Shown: piece by piece, positions 26,017-35,609 of the stretch
Position numbering within the stretch: position 1 is the first letter of the stretch
Layout of the letters: each line of letters opens with the position of its first letter
Source: Pseudoalteromonas marina
Lineage (GTDB): Bacteria > Pseudomonadota > Gammaproteobacteria > Enterobacterales > Alteromonadaceae
Direction of reading: 5' to 3'
Assembly: GCF_000238335.3 (NCBI RefSeq)
Contig: NZ_AHCB03000005.1
Coordinates: forward strand, 1,054,001-1,118,000
Length of the DNA: 64,000 nucleotides
Made by a program: the position numbers and the translations under genes
The notes under the pieces: model-generated
The model's database searches: none
What the model saw: only the letters and a program-made list of their open reading frames with translations
Told to the model about the DNA's origin: nothing

Positions 26017-27021
26017 ATGCCAACATCAGTATTAGTATGTGATGATTCCAAATTAGCGAGGCGCCAGTTAGCTCGCTCATTGCCGGAAGACTGGGACATA
26101 AAGGTTGAGTTTGCAATTAACGGTGTTGATTGCATAAAGCAAATAAAAGCGGTTGACCCAGAAATTCTATTCCTTGATTTAAACATGCCTGAAATGGACG
26201 GGTATGAAGTGTTGATGGCAATAAAAGAGTTAGGCTTAAATGTGCTTACTGTTGTGGTATCTGGCGACATACAACCTAATGCCCACCAACGAGTGCTTGA
26301 TTTAGGCGCTATCGATTTTATTCAAAAACCCTGCTCACCAGAAAAGCTTGCTGAAATAATAGAGCATCATGGAATTAAAGACAAAGCTATGCGTGAACGC
26401 TTGTCCCATGCATTAGGTGAGCAAGTTGACCCTGACGTTCGAGACATCTACCAAGAACTGACGAATGTCGCAATGGGGCAGGCTGGTGACTTACTAGCAA
26501 GGTTACTCAATGTATTTGTCGAATTACCAATCCCTAATGTAAATATTCTCGAGGTGAGTGAGCTAGATATGGCACTTCGCTCCATAGATAATAATGCGTC
26601 TACTTCTGGTGTGTGCCAGGGCTTTATAGGTGGTGGTGTATCTGGCGAAGCATTATTATTACTCAACGATTCTAGTTTTAAAGAAATTGCGTCTTTAATG
26701 AATTATGACGGTGTACTCACCGATAACGTTGAGCTTGAGCTACTAATGGATATTAGTAATATCCTTATTGGTGCAATTCTTACGGGTCTTTCTAAGCAGC
26801 TCGACATGTCATTCAGCCAAGGACACCCAATTGTGTTAGGTCAGCATAGAGATGTGTCTGAACTGGTAAAAGCAAACAAGTCTCGTTGGCAACGCACTCT
26901 TGCAATTGAAATTAGCTATGGCATTGAAAATCACAACATAAACTGTGATTTAATGTTGTTATTTACCGAAGACTCACTAAAAACTTTGAAATACAAAGTT
27001 GCTTACCTATTAGAAGATTAA
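26017..27021 (+). CDS. Response regulator with CheC/CheX-like phosphatase domain
   Basis: A 334-residue cytosolic protein. Residues 1-120 form a CheY-like receiver with CDD at 8-10, phospho-acceptor Asp54 in FLDLNMPEMDGYE and Lys in the QKPCS segment. A linker leads to a CheC-like domain (about 145-330) with the phosphatase motif D-x3-E-x2-N in DIYQELTNVAMGQ. A second, degenerate copy is ELLMDISN. Such fusions may dephosphorylate their own or another receiver. It ends three bases before a PAS-GGDEF gene, with which it probably forms a two-gene signalling operon coupling phosphorelay to c-di-GMP. Confidence 0.88.
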   Translation: MPTSVLVCDDSKLARRQLARSLPEDWDIKVEFAINGVDCIKQIKAVDPEILFLDLNMPEMDGYEVLMAIKELGLNVLTVVVSGDIQPNAHQRVLDLGAIDFIQKPCSPEKLAEIIEHHGIKDKAMRERLSHALGEQVDPDVRDIYQELTNVAMGQAGDLLARLLNVFVELPIPNVNILEVSELDMALRSIDNNASTSGVCQGFIGGGVSGEALLLLNDSSFKEIASLMNYDGVLTDNVELELLMDISNILIGAILTGLSKQLDMSFSQGHPIVLGQHRDVSELVKANKSRWQRTLAIEISYGIENHNINCDLMLLFTEDSLKTLKYKVAYLLED

Positions 27022-27024
27022 GTT

Positions 27025-27996
27025 ATGGCTGCTGATTTAGATATGAATGAGATCCATTGGTTAATGGATATGTTTAATACCGTTGATGTGGGTCTTGTTG
27101 TACTTGATAGAGATTACCGAGTGTGTGTTTGGAATGGGTTCATGGAAAACCATTCCGGCTTATTACCAAGTGCGGTAAAGCATAAAGATTTATTTGATTT
27201 GTTTCCTGCAATAGACGAAAAATGGTTTAGAAGTAAATCTGAATCAGTATTTGTTTTAAAAAATCGCTCATTCACAATATGGGAACAGCAACCTTATATA
27301 TTTAGGTTTAAAAATTACCGTCCTATCACTGGTAAAGCCGAGTATATGTATCAAAATGCAACCTTTATACCTTTAACTAATATTCGTGCAGAAGTCAGTC
27401 ATATATGTATTATTTTATATGATGTAACTGATATTGCGGTAAATAAAAAAGAATTAGAGGATTTAAATGCCCGCCTAGAGCAAGTAAGCCAAACAGATAG
27501 CCTCACTCAATTGTATAACCGTGGTCATTGGGAGAGTACGCTCAAGCAAGAGTTTTTGCGTACTAAGCGCAATGGCGGTTCTAGTGCATTGCTGATGTTT
27601 GATATCGATCGATTTAAAGTCGTAAATGATGAATATGGCCACACGTGTGGTGATGAAGCACTACGCCACTTGTCAAAACTTTTAAAAACGACACTACGCG
27701 AAACGGACATCGCAGGAAGGTACGGTGGTGAGGAGTTTGTAGTTACTTTATTAGATACCGATGAAAAGGGGGCTGAAATTTTTGCTGAACGCTTAAGGGT
27801 ATTAATTGAGCAAAGTCCTGTTATGTATAAACAACTTGAAGTTAAAGTAACAGTAAGTATTGGTTTTGCCTGTTTTAATAATGAGTTTAAAGACCATGAG
27901 CGCTGGATAGAAGCTGCAGATAAAGCTATGTATCAATCTAAAAAGAATGGACGAAATAAAGTAACTGCCTATGCCGATATAAAAAATGACGCTTAA
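27025..27996 (+). CDS. PAS-GGDEF diguanylate cyclase
   Basis: A 323-residue cytosolic enzyme. A PAS-like sensory domain (about 8-140, with VGLVVLDRDYRVCVWN) and a short coiled coil lead into a GGDEF domain beginning at DSLTQLYNRGHW. The active site GGEEF is intact, and an RETD inhibitory site lies five residues before it, so it is probably an active, feedback-inhibited diguanylate cyclase. No membrane segment is present. It follows the REC-CheC gene by three bases, suggesting that its partner controls it. A terminator overlaps its stop codon. Confidence 0.92.
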   Translation: MAADLDMNEIHWLMDMFNTVDVGLVVLDRDYRVCVWNGFMENHSGLLPSAVKHKDLFDLFPAIDEKWFRSKSESVFVLKNRSFTIWEQQPYIFRFKNYRPITGKAEYMYQNATFIPLTNIRAEVSHICIILYDVTDIAVNKKELEDLNARLEQVSQTDSLTQLYNRGHWESTLKQEFLRTKRNGGSSALLMFDIDRFKVVNDEYGHTCGDEALRHLSKLLKTTLRETDIAGRYGGEEFVVTLLDTDEKGAEIFAERLRVLIEQSPVMYKQLEVKVTVSIGFACFNNEFKDHERWIEAADKAMYQSKKNGRNKVTAYADIKNDA

Positions 27997-28008
27997 GCGT
28001 CATTTTTT
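27982..28008 (+). terminator. Terminator overlapping the diguanylate cyclase stop codon
   Basis: AAAATGACGCTTAAGCGTCATTTT forms a long perfect stem followed by T; the stop TAA is in its centre. Confidence 0.92.
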
Positions 28009-28042
28009 ATTAATTATTTTTAGTCTGCCGCTCTGAGTTTAA

Positions 28043-29557
28043 TCACTCGGTTGTATGTCGAGAGTCATCTTTAGGGCATTGCCCAACTGCTGTTACTTGT
28101 TCATTATTGTCGAGTTGTTCAAGTTTTACTTTAAATCCCCATAATCTATAAAGATGCTTAAGTACTTCCTCATGTGTATTTGCTAAAGGTATATTATTGT
28201 GCGGCACATACCTAAGCGTAAGCGCTCTATCCCCTCTGATATCAACATCGTACACTTGAATGTTAGGTTCATGATTACTTAAGTTATATTGAGCCGAAAG
28301 CGCTTCCCTTACCGCTTTATATCCATTGTCGTTATGAATTGCGCCTATTTCTAAATGCGGAGCGCTTGCGTTATCAATAAGTGTAAAAAGCTTAAAGTCG
28401 CGAATTAATTTAGGGGATAAAAACTGGCTTATAAAGCTTTCATCTTTAAAGTTTTGCATAGCAAAATGAAGGGTATCAAGCCAATTACTTCCGGCATATT
28501 CAGGAAACCACTTTTTATCTTCTTCCGTTGGGTGTTCGCATAGTCGCCTAATATCAACCATCATATTGAAGCCTAAAGCATATGGGTTGATACCTGAATA
28601 ATACTGACTATTGTAAGGTGGTTGATAAACAACATTTGTATGGCTTTGTAAAAATTCCAGCATAAATGAGTCGGTAAGTTTACCTTCATCATATAGGTGA
28701 TTTAAAATGGTGTAATGCCAAAAGGTGGCCCAGCCTTCATTCATTACTTGTGTTTGTTTTTGTGGGTAAAAATATTGTGATATTTTACGCACTATACGAA
28801 TAACTTCACGTTGCCAAGGTTCTAAAAGTGGTGCGTTTTTTTCTATAAAATACAAGATATTTTCTTGCGGCTCTTGAGGAAAGTGGCGTTCTTTCTTTTT
28901 TGCTTCTTGGTGATGTTCGGGGATTGTTCGCCATAATTCGTTCACTTGAGATTGCAAATAAGCCTCGCGTTCTTCTTGGCGCTTTTGCTCTTCGAATAAC
29001 GAAATTTGTTGCGGGCGTTTATAACGATCAACGCCATAGTTCATGAGTGCGTGGCATGAGTCTAGTAAGGTTTCTACTGCTGTTACACCGTATTTTTCTT
29101 CGCAGCGACGTATATAATTTTTAGAAAATACCAGGTAATCAATGATAGAGCTGGCATCGGTCCATGTTTTAAATAAATAATTACCTTTAAAAAAAGAGTT
29201 GTGGCCATAACATGCGTGCGCCATAACTAGTGCTTGCATCGGTAACGTATTTTCTTCCATTAAATATGCAATACAGGGGTCTGAATTAATCACTATTTCA
29301 TACGCCAAGCCCATTTGCCCGCGTTTATAGTTTTGCTCTGTTTGGATGAATTTTTTCCCGTAAGACCAATGGTTGTAACCAATAGGCATCCCAACACTTG
29401 AGTACGCATCCATCATTTGTTCGGCGGTGATCACCTCTATCTGATTAGGGTAAGTGTCTAACCGGTAAAAGTCTGCAACGCGGGCTATTTCTGTTTGATA
29501 CTCAGTTAACAAATCAAAAGTCCAGTCAGGGCCGTCACTCATTCGTTTAGTATTCAT
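28043..29557 (-). CDS. ycgB: SpoVR family protein (YcgB)
   Basis: A 504-residue cytosolic protein of the SpoVR/YcgB family. Recognisable blocks include YNHWSYGKKF, AYEIVINSDPCIAYLMEEN, AHACYGHNSFFKGNYLFK and MNEGWATFWHYTILN, which carry conserved His and Glu residues. Its biochemical role is unknown. It is the third gene of the yeaG-yeaH-ycgB set (17 bp after the yeaH-type gene), which in E. coli is induced by nitrogen starvation or stationary phase. The symbol is by homology and operon. Confidence 0.93.
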   Translation of the reverse strand: MNTKRMSDGPDWTFDLLTEYQTEIARVADFYRLDTYPNQIEVITAEQMMDAYSSVGMPIGYNHWSYGKKFIQTEQNYKRGQMGLAYEIVINSDPCIAYLMEENTLPMQALVMAHACYGHNSFFKGNYLFKTWTDASSIIDYLVFSKNYIRRCEEKYGVTAVETLLDSCHALMNYGVDRYKRPQQISLFEEQKRQEEREAYLQSQVNELWRTIPEHHQEAKKKERHFPQEPQENILYFIEKNAPLLEPWQREVIRIVRKISQYFYPQKQTQVMNEGWATFWHYTILNHLYDEGKLTDSFMLEFLQSHTNVVYQPPYNSQYYSGINPYALGFNMMVDIRRLCEHPTEEDKKWFPEYAGSNWLDTLHFAMQNFKDESFISQFLSPKLIRDFKLFTLIDNASAPHLEIGAIHNDNGYKAVREALSAQYNLSNHEPNIQVYDVDIRGDRALTLRYVPHNNIPLANTHEEVLKHLYRLWGFKVKLEQLDNNEQVTAVGQCPKDDSRHTTE

Positions 29558-29574
29558 ATTAATACCTCGCTTGG

Positions 29575-30858
29575 TTATGCAGCCCCTTGTTGTTGCCGAC
29601 CTTTTTTAAAAAGCTCCCTAAATATAGGGTAAATGTCTTCAACACTTTGAATGTGCTGTATGGCAAAGTTGGAATGTGTTTGCGTAATATTTAAATATTC
29701 TCGCCATAGGCTTTGATGAGCACGTGTTGTGATTTCAATGTAGGCAAAATAGCGAACAGCATCTAAAAGGCTATTACGTAATATTTGTCCGCAATGAGGA
29801 GTATCGTCAGCCCAGTTATCACCGTCAGATGCTTGTGCTGCATATACATTCCATTCGTCTGCGTTGTAACGCTCTTTAATTATTTTATCCATCAGTTTAA
29901 GTGCGCTCGATACGATAGTTCCCCCAGTTTCTTGAGAGTAAAAAAATGTTTGTTCGTCTACTTCAGTCGCTTGCGTATGATGACGGATATAGACCACTTC
30001 AATGTCTTTATAACTGCGAGTTAAAAATTGATATAGTAAAATATAAAATCGTTTTGCCATATCTTTTGTGGCTTGGTCCATAGAGCCTGACACATCCATA
30101 ATACAAAACATAACTGCTTTACTGGTGGGGTGGGGGAGCTTCTCATAATTTCTAAAACGCAAGTCGTAGTTATCAATAAAAGGCACAGCTTTAATTTGCT
30201 GTTTGAGTAGGTTTATTTCTTTTTGTAAAAGTGCAACAGCGGCTTTATCGCTATGAGGTTCGTGTATTAATATTTTTAGCTGAGTTTCTAACTCGGCTAA
30301 GCGGCGCTTTTTTCCAGCGCTCATCGCAACACGTCGAGCAAGTGATCCTTGTAACGAACGAACAATATCAATATTACTTGGCATACCTTCACTGCAAAAA
30401 CCGGCTCGGTGAGTTTTCATTTGTACAAGTTTATCAAGTTGATTTTCTTGAAGATTAGGAAGTTCTAAATCTTCAAAAAGTAAATCGAGGTACTCATCTT
30501 TTGAGATAGAGAACACAAATTCATCTTGCCCTTCGCCAGAGTCACTTGCCTCACCTTGTCCAGAACCATCACCTTGACCACCTTTTGGTCGCTCTATTTT
30601 ATCACCTGTTGCAAACTGATCGTTACCTGGGTGTATTTGTTTTTTATTCCCGCCTTTACCTTGATGAAAGATAGGCTCGCTGATATCACGTTGCGGAATA
30701 GATATACTTTCCCCCGATGTAGAGTCGGTTACACTGCGTTTATTTATTGCATCTGACACCGCTTCTTTTATCTGTTTTTTATAACGCCTAATGAAGCGTT
30801 GACGATTTACGGTGCTTTTATTTTTACCGTTTAAACGTCTGTCTATGAAATGCGCCAT
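29575..30858 (-). CDS. yeaH: YeaH/YhbH family VWA-type protein
   Basis: A 427-residue cytosolic protein of the UPF0229 family. A basic N-terminus and a Gly/Gln/Asp-rich segment (about 80-115) precede a von Willebrand A-like domain. Its metal-binding motif is DVSGSMDQ, with a [10 protein letters not shown] segment after it. It is the partner of the PrkA kinase encoded immediately upstream (30 bp) and of the SpoVR-like gene downstream. Function is unknown beyond this conserved stress operon. Confidence 0.94.
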   Translation of the reverse strand: MAHFIDRRLNGKNKSTVNRQRFIRRYKKQIKEAVSDAINKRSVTDSTSGESISIPQRDISEPIFHQGKGGNKKQIHPGNDQFATGDKIERPKGGQGDGSGQGEASDSGEGQDEFVFSISKDEYLDLLFEDLELPNLQENQLDKLVQMKTHRAGFCSEGMPSNIDIVRSLQGSLARRVAMSAGKKRRLAELETQLKILIHEPHSDKAAVALLQKEINLLKQQIKAVPFIDNYDLRFRNYEKLPHPTSKAVMFCIMDVSGSMDQATKDMAKRFYILLYQFLTRSYKDIEVVYIRHHTQATEVDEQTFFYSQETGGTIVSSALKLMDKIIKERYNADEWNVYAAQASDGDNWADDTPHCGQILRNSLLDAVRYFAYIEITTRAHQSLWREYLNITQTHSNFAIQHIQSVEDIYPIFRELFKKGRQQQGAA

Positions 30859-30888
30859 AATGACCTCCTAAAACCACAACTATGAAGG

Positions 30889-32811
30889 TTATTGTGATTT
30901 TCTAACACGTAGGTACCACTCAGATAACAATCTGACTTGCTTTTGTGTATAGCCTTTCTCGACCATGCGATTAACAAAGTCTTCGTGTTTTTGCTGATCT
31001 TCAGCTGAGGTTTTAGTATTAAACGAAATAACAGGCAACAGATCTTCTGTGTTTGAAAACATTTTTTTCTCAATGACAGTGCGTAATTTTTCATAACTCG
31101 TCCACAGCGGGTTTTTGCCATTGTTATGAGCCCGTGCGCGTAGTACAAAATTGACTATTTCGTTACGAAAATCTTTAGGGTTAGAAATGCCCGCTGGTTT
31201 TTCAATTTTCTCAAGCTCTGCATTGAGTGCAGCTCGGTCAAATAATTGGCCTGTATCAGGGTCACGATATTCTTGATCTTGAATCCAAAAATCGGCATAA
31301 ATAACATAGCGATCAAATATGTTTTGCCCATATTCTGAGTATGATTCCAAATACGCAGTTTGAAGTTCCTTACCAATAAATTCAACATACTGAGGGATTA
31401 AATAGCCTTTTAAAAAGCTCAAGTAGCGTTCTTCAACATCGCTGCTGAATTGTTCACGCTCTATTTGTTGTTCAAGTACATAAAATAAGTGAACAGGGTT
31501 TGCGGCCACTTCTGTGTTATCAAAATTAAACACCCGAGATAAAATTTTAAATGCAAAGCGAGTAGAAAGGCCCGTCATGCCTTCATCCACCCCTGCGTAA
31601 TCGCGATACTCTTGATACGACTTTGCTTTTGGATCAGTGTCTTTGAGTGTTTCACCATCGTACACTCGCATTTTAGAATACAGGCTTGAGTTTTCAGGCT
31701 CTTTTAATCGTGAAAGAGTTGTAAATTGTGCCAAAGCTTTTAAGGTGCCAGGCGCGCAAGGAGCGCTATGAAGTTCACTATGCTGAAGAAGTTTGTCGTA
31801 AATTTTAATTTCTTCAGTGACACGCAAACAATAAGGTACCTTGACTATGTATACACGGTCTAAAAAGGCTTCATTATTTTTGTTATTTTTAAAGGTTTGC
31901 CATTCAGATTCGTTTGAATGAGCGAGGATCATGCCATTAAAGGGAAGAGCGCTAATACCTTCAGTCCCATTGTAATTACCTTCTTGCGTGGCCGTTAGTA
32001 GTGGGTGGAGTAATTTGATAGGGGCTTTAAACATCTCTACAAATTCCATCAAGCCTTGATTTGCCATACAAAGTGAACCCGAGTAAGCATAAGCATCGGG
32101 GTCATTTTGCGCAAAATGTTCAAGCTGACGTATATCTACTTTACCTACTAATGCGGATATATCTTGGTTGTTTTCATCGCCAGGCTCTGTTTTAGCGATG
32201 CCTATTTGATTCAGAATAGATGGGTAACGTTTTACCACTTTAAACGCACTTATATCGCCATTAAACTCTTTCAGCCGTTTGCCTGCCCACGGTGACATAA
32301 TTGTTTTTAAATAACGTGGCTTAATACTGTATTCTTGCTCTAGCACATTAGCGTCTTCAATGGGATCAAACAGAGATAATGGATGATCGTTTACCGGCGA
32401 CCCTTTAATTGAATAGATGGGTACTTGTTGCATGAGGTACTTTAGTTTTTCAGCAATAGATGATTTGCCACCGCCGACTGGACCTAATAGGTAGAGAACT
32501 TGTTTACACTCTTCAAGCCCTTGAGCGGCGTGTTTTAAATAAGAAACAATTTGTTCAATGGCATCCTCCATACCATAAAAATCGGTAAAGGCAGGGTAGC
32601 GTGCAACTACTCTATTTGAAAATAACCGACTGAGGCGTGCGTCCGTTGCGGTATCAACCATTGTGGGTTCACCTATGGCCATTAAAAGGCGTTCTGGTGC
32701 ACTCGCGTAGGCAGATTTATCGGTTTTACATATCTCAAGAAACTCGGCGATACTGTACTCTTCTTCTTGTGCCGCTTCGTAACGTGCTTGGTAATGCTCA
32801 AAAATCGTCAT
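30889..32811 (-). CDS. yeaG: PrkA-type serine protein kinase YeaG
   Basis: A 640-residue AAA+-like protein kinase. A PrkA AAA module carries the Walker A GPVGGGKSSIAEKL near residues 108-121. A C-terminal PrkA domain ends in the EKGYTQKQVRLLSEWYLRVRKS region. It is the first gene of the leftward yeaG-yeaH-ycgB operon. In E. coli this operon is stress-regulated; here no clear sigma-54 or RpoS promoter was seen in the roughly 200 bp upstream. The length is as expected. Confidence 0.95.
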   Translation of the reverse strand: MTIFEHYQARYEAAQEEEYSIAEFLEICKTDKSAYASAPERLLMAIGEPTMVDTATDARLSRLFSNRVVARYPAFTDFYGMEDAIEQIVSYLKHAAQGLEECKQVLYLLGPVGGGKSSIAEKLKYLMQQVPIYSIKGSPVNDHPLSLFDPIEDANVLEQEYSIKPRYLKTIMSPWAGKRLKEFNGDISAFKVVKRYPSILNQIGIAKTEPGDENNQDISALVGKVDIRQLEHFAQNDPDAYAYSGSLCMANQGLMEFVEMFKAPIKLLHPLLTATQEGNYNGTEGISALPFNGMILAHSNESEWQTFKNNKNNEAFLDRVYIVKVPYCLRVTEEIKIYDKLLQHSELHSAPCAPGTLKALAQFTTLSRLKEPENSSLYSKMRVYDGETLKDTDPKAKSYQEYRDYAGVDEGMTGLSTRFAFKILSRVFNFDNTEVAANPVHLFYVLEQQIEREQFSSDVEERYLSFLKGYLIPQYVEFIGKELQTAYLESYSEYGQNIFDRYVIYADFWIQDQEYRDPDTGQLFDRAALNAELEKIEKPAGISNPKDFRNEIVNFVLRARAHNNGKNPLWTSYEKLRTVIEKKMFSNTEDLLPVISFNTKTSAEDQQKHEDFVNRMVEKGYTQKQVRLLSEWYLRVRKSQ

Positions 32812-32972
32812 AATAACCTCCGAAACCCGCTGTAAAAGGTGCTTACATTTTAAAGTCTAGTCGCGAAAGTCTATGTTTGTGGAATAAAATTAAAAATTTA
32901 AGTGAAAAAAGATCATGTTGAAGAAGACTATTTTGTCAAATGACAGAGTTTAAAAGTATAAATAATAGGCAT

Positions 32973-32999
32973 AAAAAAAGACGCTTTAGCGTCTTTTTT
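32973..32999 (-). terminator. Rho-independent terminator of sodB
   Basis: AAAAAAGACGC(TTTA)GCGTCTTTTTT makes a symmetric hairpin; on the minus strand it follows sodB by about 20 bp. Confidence 0.92.
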
Positions 33000-33019
33000 A
33001 AATTAGCGGTAAGTGCTAA

Positions 33020-33601
33020 TTAAGCGAAGTTTGCGTTTGCAAATTCCCAGTTAACAAGTGACCAAAAACCTTTAAGGTAATCTGGACGCACGTTACGGTA
33101 ATCAATGTAGTATGCGTGTTCCCATAAATCTACAGTAAGAACAGGTGTAACGCCGTCGTCAGTAAGTGGTGTAGCAGCGTTAGATGTATTAACGATGTCT
33201 AAAGAGCCATCGGCAAGTTTTACTAACCAAGTCCAGCTTGAACCGAAGTTATTTACTGCTTTGTCGTTTAATGCATCTTTAAACGCATCAAAAGAACCCC
33301 ATTTAGCGTTAATTGCATCTGCAATTGCGCCAGTAGGCTCGCCGCCGCCATTTGGAGATAGGCTGTTCCAGTAAAACGTGTGATTCCAGATTTGCGCTGC
33401 GTTGTTAAATACCCCGCCTTCTGATGAACATACGATTTCTTCTAGAGATTTGTTTTCAAACTCTGTACCAGGGATCAAACCGTTAAGCTTAACAACGTAA
33501 GTGTTGTGGTGCTTACCGTGGTGAAACTCTAATGTTTCTTTTGAAATATGTGGCTCAAGTGCGTCGATTGCATATGGTAGTGACGGTAGTTCAAATGCCA
33601 T
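33020..33601 (-). CDS. sodB: Superoxide dismutase [Fe]
   Basis: A 193-residue cytosolic enzyme dismutating superoxide. Metal ligands fit the Fe/Mn family: His27 (in [12 protein letters not shown]), His74 (in QIWNHTFYW), and Asp and His in [11 protein letters not shown]. The FNNAAQ motif and the length of 193 indicate the iron type. GGAG is placed before the ATG at 33599-33601. No signal peptide is present. It has its own terminator and lies between the yeaG operon and grxD. Confidence 0.97.
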   Translation of the reverse strand: MAFELPSLPYAIDALEPHISKETLEFHHGKHHNTYVVKLNGLIPGTEFENKSLEEIVCSSEGGVFNNAAQIWNHTFYWNSLSPNGGGEPTGAIADAINAKWGSFDAFKDALNDKAVNNFGSSWTWLVKLADGSLDIVNTSNAATPLTDDGVTPVLTVDLWEHAYYIDYRNVRPDYLKGFWSLVNWEFANANFA

Positions 33602-33866
33602 TTTTTATCTCCATCTTTTTTAGTTGATAGTCCATTTGGTGATACGTAATGCCTGTTGAAACAGACCACTTACCTATACCAAGTGGGAATATAGTGTTAC
33701 TATAATTGTTGAGTATTTTACTCAAGTTTAAGCAAACAGCAATGCTATTGCGAAAGACTATTTCAATTGTGGCTTTATTTGCCCATTTTAAGTTATATAT
33801 TTATGGTCACGATGAGTTATTTTCAAGACCTAAGTATATTTAGCTATCGTTACTTTGAGGTTGTAG

Positions 33867-34205
33867 ATGGAAACCATTGATAAAATTAAACAGCAAATTT
33901 CAGAAAACCCAATTATCCTTTTCATGAAAGGGTCACCTAAGTTACCAAACTGTGGTTTTTCTTCACAAGCTTCACAAGCACTTATGTCGTGTGGCGAACC
34001 GTTTGCATACGTTGATATTTTACTAAACCCAGACATTCGTGCTGAGCTTCCTGCGTACGCAAATTGGCCTACATTCCCACAACTTTGGGTTGAGGGTGAG
34101 CTAATTGGTGGTTGTGATATCATCATCGAAATGTTCCAACGTGGTGAATTACAACCGTTAATCACAGATACAGCGGCTAAGTACAAAGAAGCTGACGCTG
34201 AGTAA
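33867..34205 (+). CDS. grxD: Monothiol glutaredoxin GrxD (Grx4)
   Basis: A 112-residue cytosolic protein binding a [2Fe-2S] cluster with glutathione and trafficking Fe-S clusters. The CGFS active site is at about 29-32 after FMKGSPKLPN. The WPTFPQLWVEGELIGGCDI block is diagnostic. GAGG precedes the start. A bidirectional hairpin separates it from the converging histidine kinase gene. Confidence 0.97.
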   Translation: METIDKIKQQISENPIILFMKGSPKLPNCGFSSQASQALMSCGEPFAYVDILLNPDIRAELPAYANWPTFPQLWVEGELIGGCDIIIEMFQRGELQPLITDTAAKYKEADAE

Positions 34206-34246
34206 TCTTATATTGCGAGCGCTATTTCTATAGTTCTGTGATAATA

Positions 34247-34268
34247 AAAGCCACGTTAAGTGGCTTTA
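34247..34268. terminator. Terminator between grxD and the histidine kinase gene
   Basis: AAAGCCAC and GTGGCTTT pair with a 5-nt loop; T-rich on the plus strand and A-rich before it, so it can serve both converging genes. Confidence 0.8.
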
Positions 34269-34295
34269 TTGTTTTTAGTATTTTTACAACACCAC

Positions 34296-35609
34296 TTATC
34301 TGCACGGCAGGGTAACTTGCACGTTTAGACCACCACTTAATTTATTATGTAAGCTTATTTGTCCTTTATGTGCTTCAGCAATCTCTCTGCACAAAGCTAA
34401 CCCCAAACCACTTCCTGTACTTTTTGTAGAGTAAAAAGGTACAAGGGCATTGGCCATAACCTGCTCACTCATGCCTTTTCCGCCATCGCTTACATCTACT
34501 ACGCAAGTATTACTAAAGAACGTTACATCTATGTTTATTTTAGACGGACTTGAGCCTGACTCGTGTGCATTTTTGAGTAAGTTGATAAGCAGCTGTTCAA
34601 GTTGTGCCTGATCTGCATGTAATATGCTTTGGGTGCTGCTTACTGTGTAGCTAAACTGCCATTGTCTATTCAGATCATTTAATGTGTTTTGCCAATTTAT
34701 CGCTGATTTTTGTGGTGTAGGGAGCTTTGCAAATTTGCCGTAGCCTTGAACAAACTCAGTCAAGTGGCTTATTCTTTCATCGATTGTTGAAAACACTCGT
34801 GCAAGGCGAGGCTCATCTACGCGGCTAGCTAAAAGCTGAGCGCTGTGCAGCATTGATGACATAGGGCCAAGAGAGTTATTGAGCTCGTGGCTTATTATTC
34901 GAATAACTTTTTTCCATACTGCTACTTCTTGGCGGCTGAGTTCACGGGTAAGTTGTTTAAATATGTATAAGTGATGTTTTTGATTGTTAAGCAAAAACTC
35001 GCCAGTCGATAAATGCCAAGTTTGAGAATCGTGACTATCTACTTCAATATTAAACAAGCCATCCACGCCTTGTTCAATAGCATTAGTAAGCTGAATAGGT
35101 GCATCAGACAATAATTGGTGAAGCTGCGTGCCTTCTAGTTGTGTTTTGCTATTAAATAAAGTGCGGCTGACTAAATTACTAAATACAACAGTTTTGTTAT
35201 CGTTAACAAGTAAAAGTGCTTGTGGAGAGCTCTGTAATACTTTATCTAACATTAACTCTCGTTGATAAATCCACTGTTTTTCTTGCCGAAGTTGTTTTGC
35301 CGTTTGATTATAAAGCTGACATAGTTTTCCTAACTCATCGTTGTTTTTATAGGCTAATAAACTAGAAAGCTCACCATCTTTAAAATTAAGTAAGCCGGTT
35401 TCTAGCGATTGCAACCCTAGCTTAATAGGCTTTGTTAAGGCTCTAGCTAGCAAGAGGCTTATTAGCATAGCTGCTATGACCAATAACACAGAGTAATACA
35501 GCGGATGTTGTGCAATTATTGTAATGCTAACAACAGGTAAAACGCTGCATAAAACACATATAGCCATTATTTTTTGAGTTAACGATAAGCCACTAATAAA
35601 ATTAAACAT
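34296..35609 (-). CDS. NtrY/NtrB-type membrane sensor histidine kinase
   Basis: A 437-residue inner-membrane kinase. It has two N-terminal helices (about 13-33 and 38-57), a HAMP-like linker, a PAS-like region (about 120-215) and a dimerisation helix with phospho-acceptor His241 in SHELNNSLGPM. The ATPase domain has LLINLLKNAHESG (N box), DGGKGM (G1) and GSGLGLALC (G2). The HELNNSL form is typical of kinases that partner sigma-54 response regulators. Its start overlaps the upstream response-regulator stop by one base (TAATG). It closes a leftward operon with an ABC exporter, so it probably senses the stress that the exporter relieves. Confidence 0.93.
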   Translation of the reverse strand: MFNFISGLSLTQKIMAICVLCSVLPVVSITIIAQHPLYYSVLLVIAAMLISLLLARALTKPIKLGLQSLETGLLNFKDGELSSLLAYKNNDELGKLCQLYNQTAKQLRQEKQWIYQRELMLDKVLQSSPQALLLVNDNKTVVFSNLVSRTLFNSKTQLEGTQLHQLLSDAPIQLTNAIEQGVDGLFNIEVDSHDSQTWHLSTGEFLLNNQKHHLYIFKQLTRELSRQEVAVWKKVIRIISHELNNSLGPMSSMLHSAQLLASRVDEPRLARVFSTIDERISHLTEFVQGYGKFAKLPTPQKSAINWQNTLNDLNRQWQFSYTVSSTQSILHADQAQLEQLLINLLKNAHESGSSPSKINIDVTFFSNTCVVDVSDGGKGMSEQVMANALVPFYSTKSTGSGLGLALCREIAEAHKGQISLHNKLSGGLNVQVTLPCR

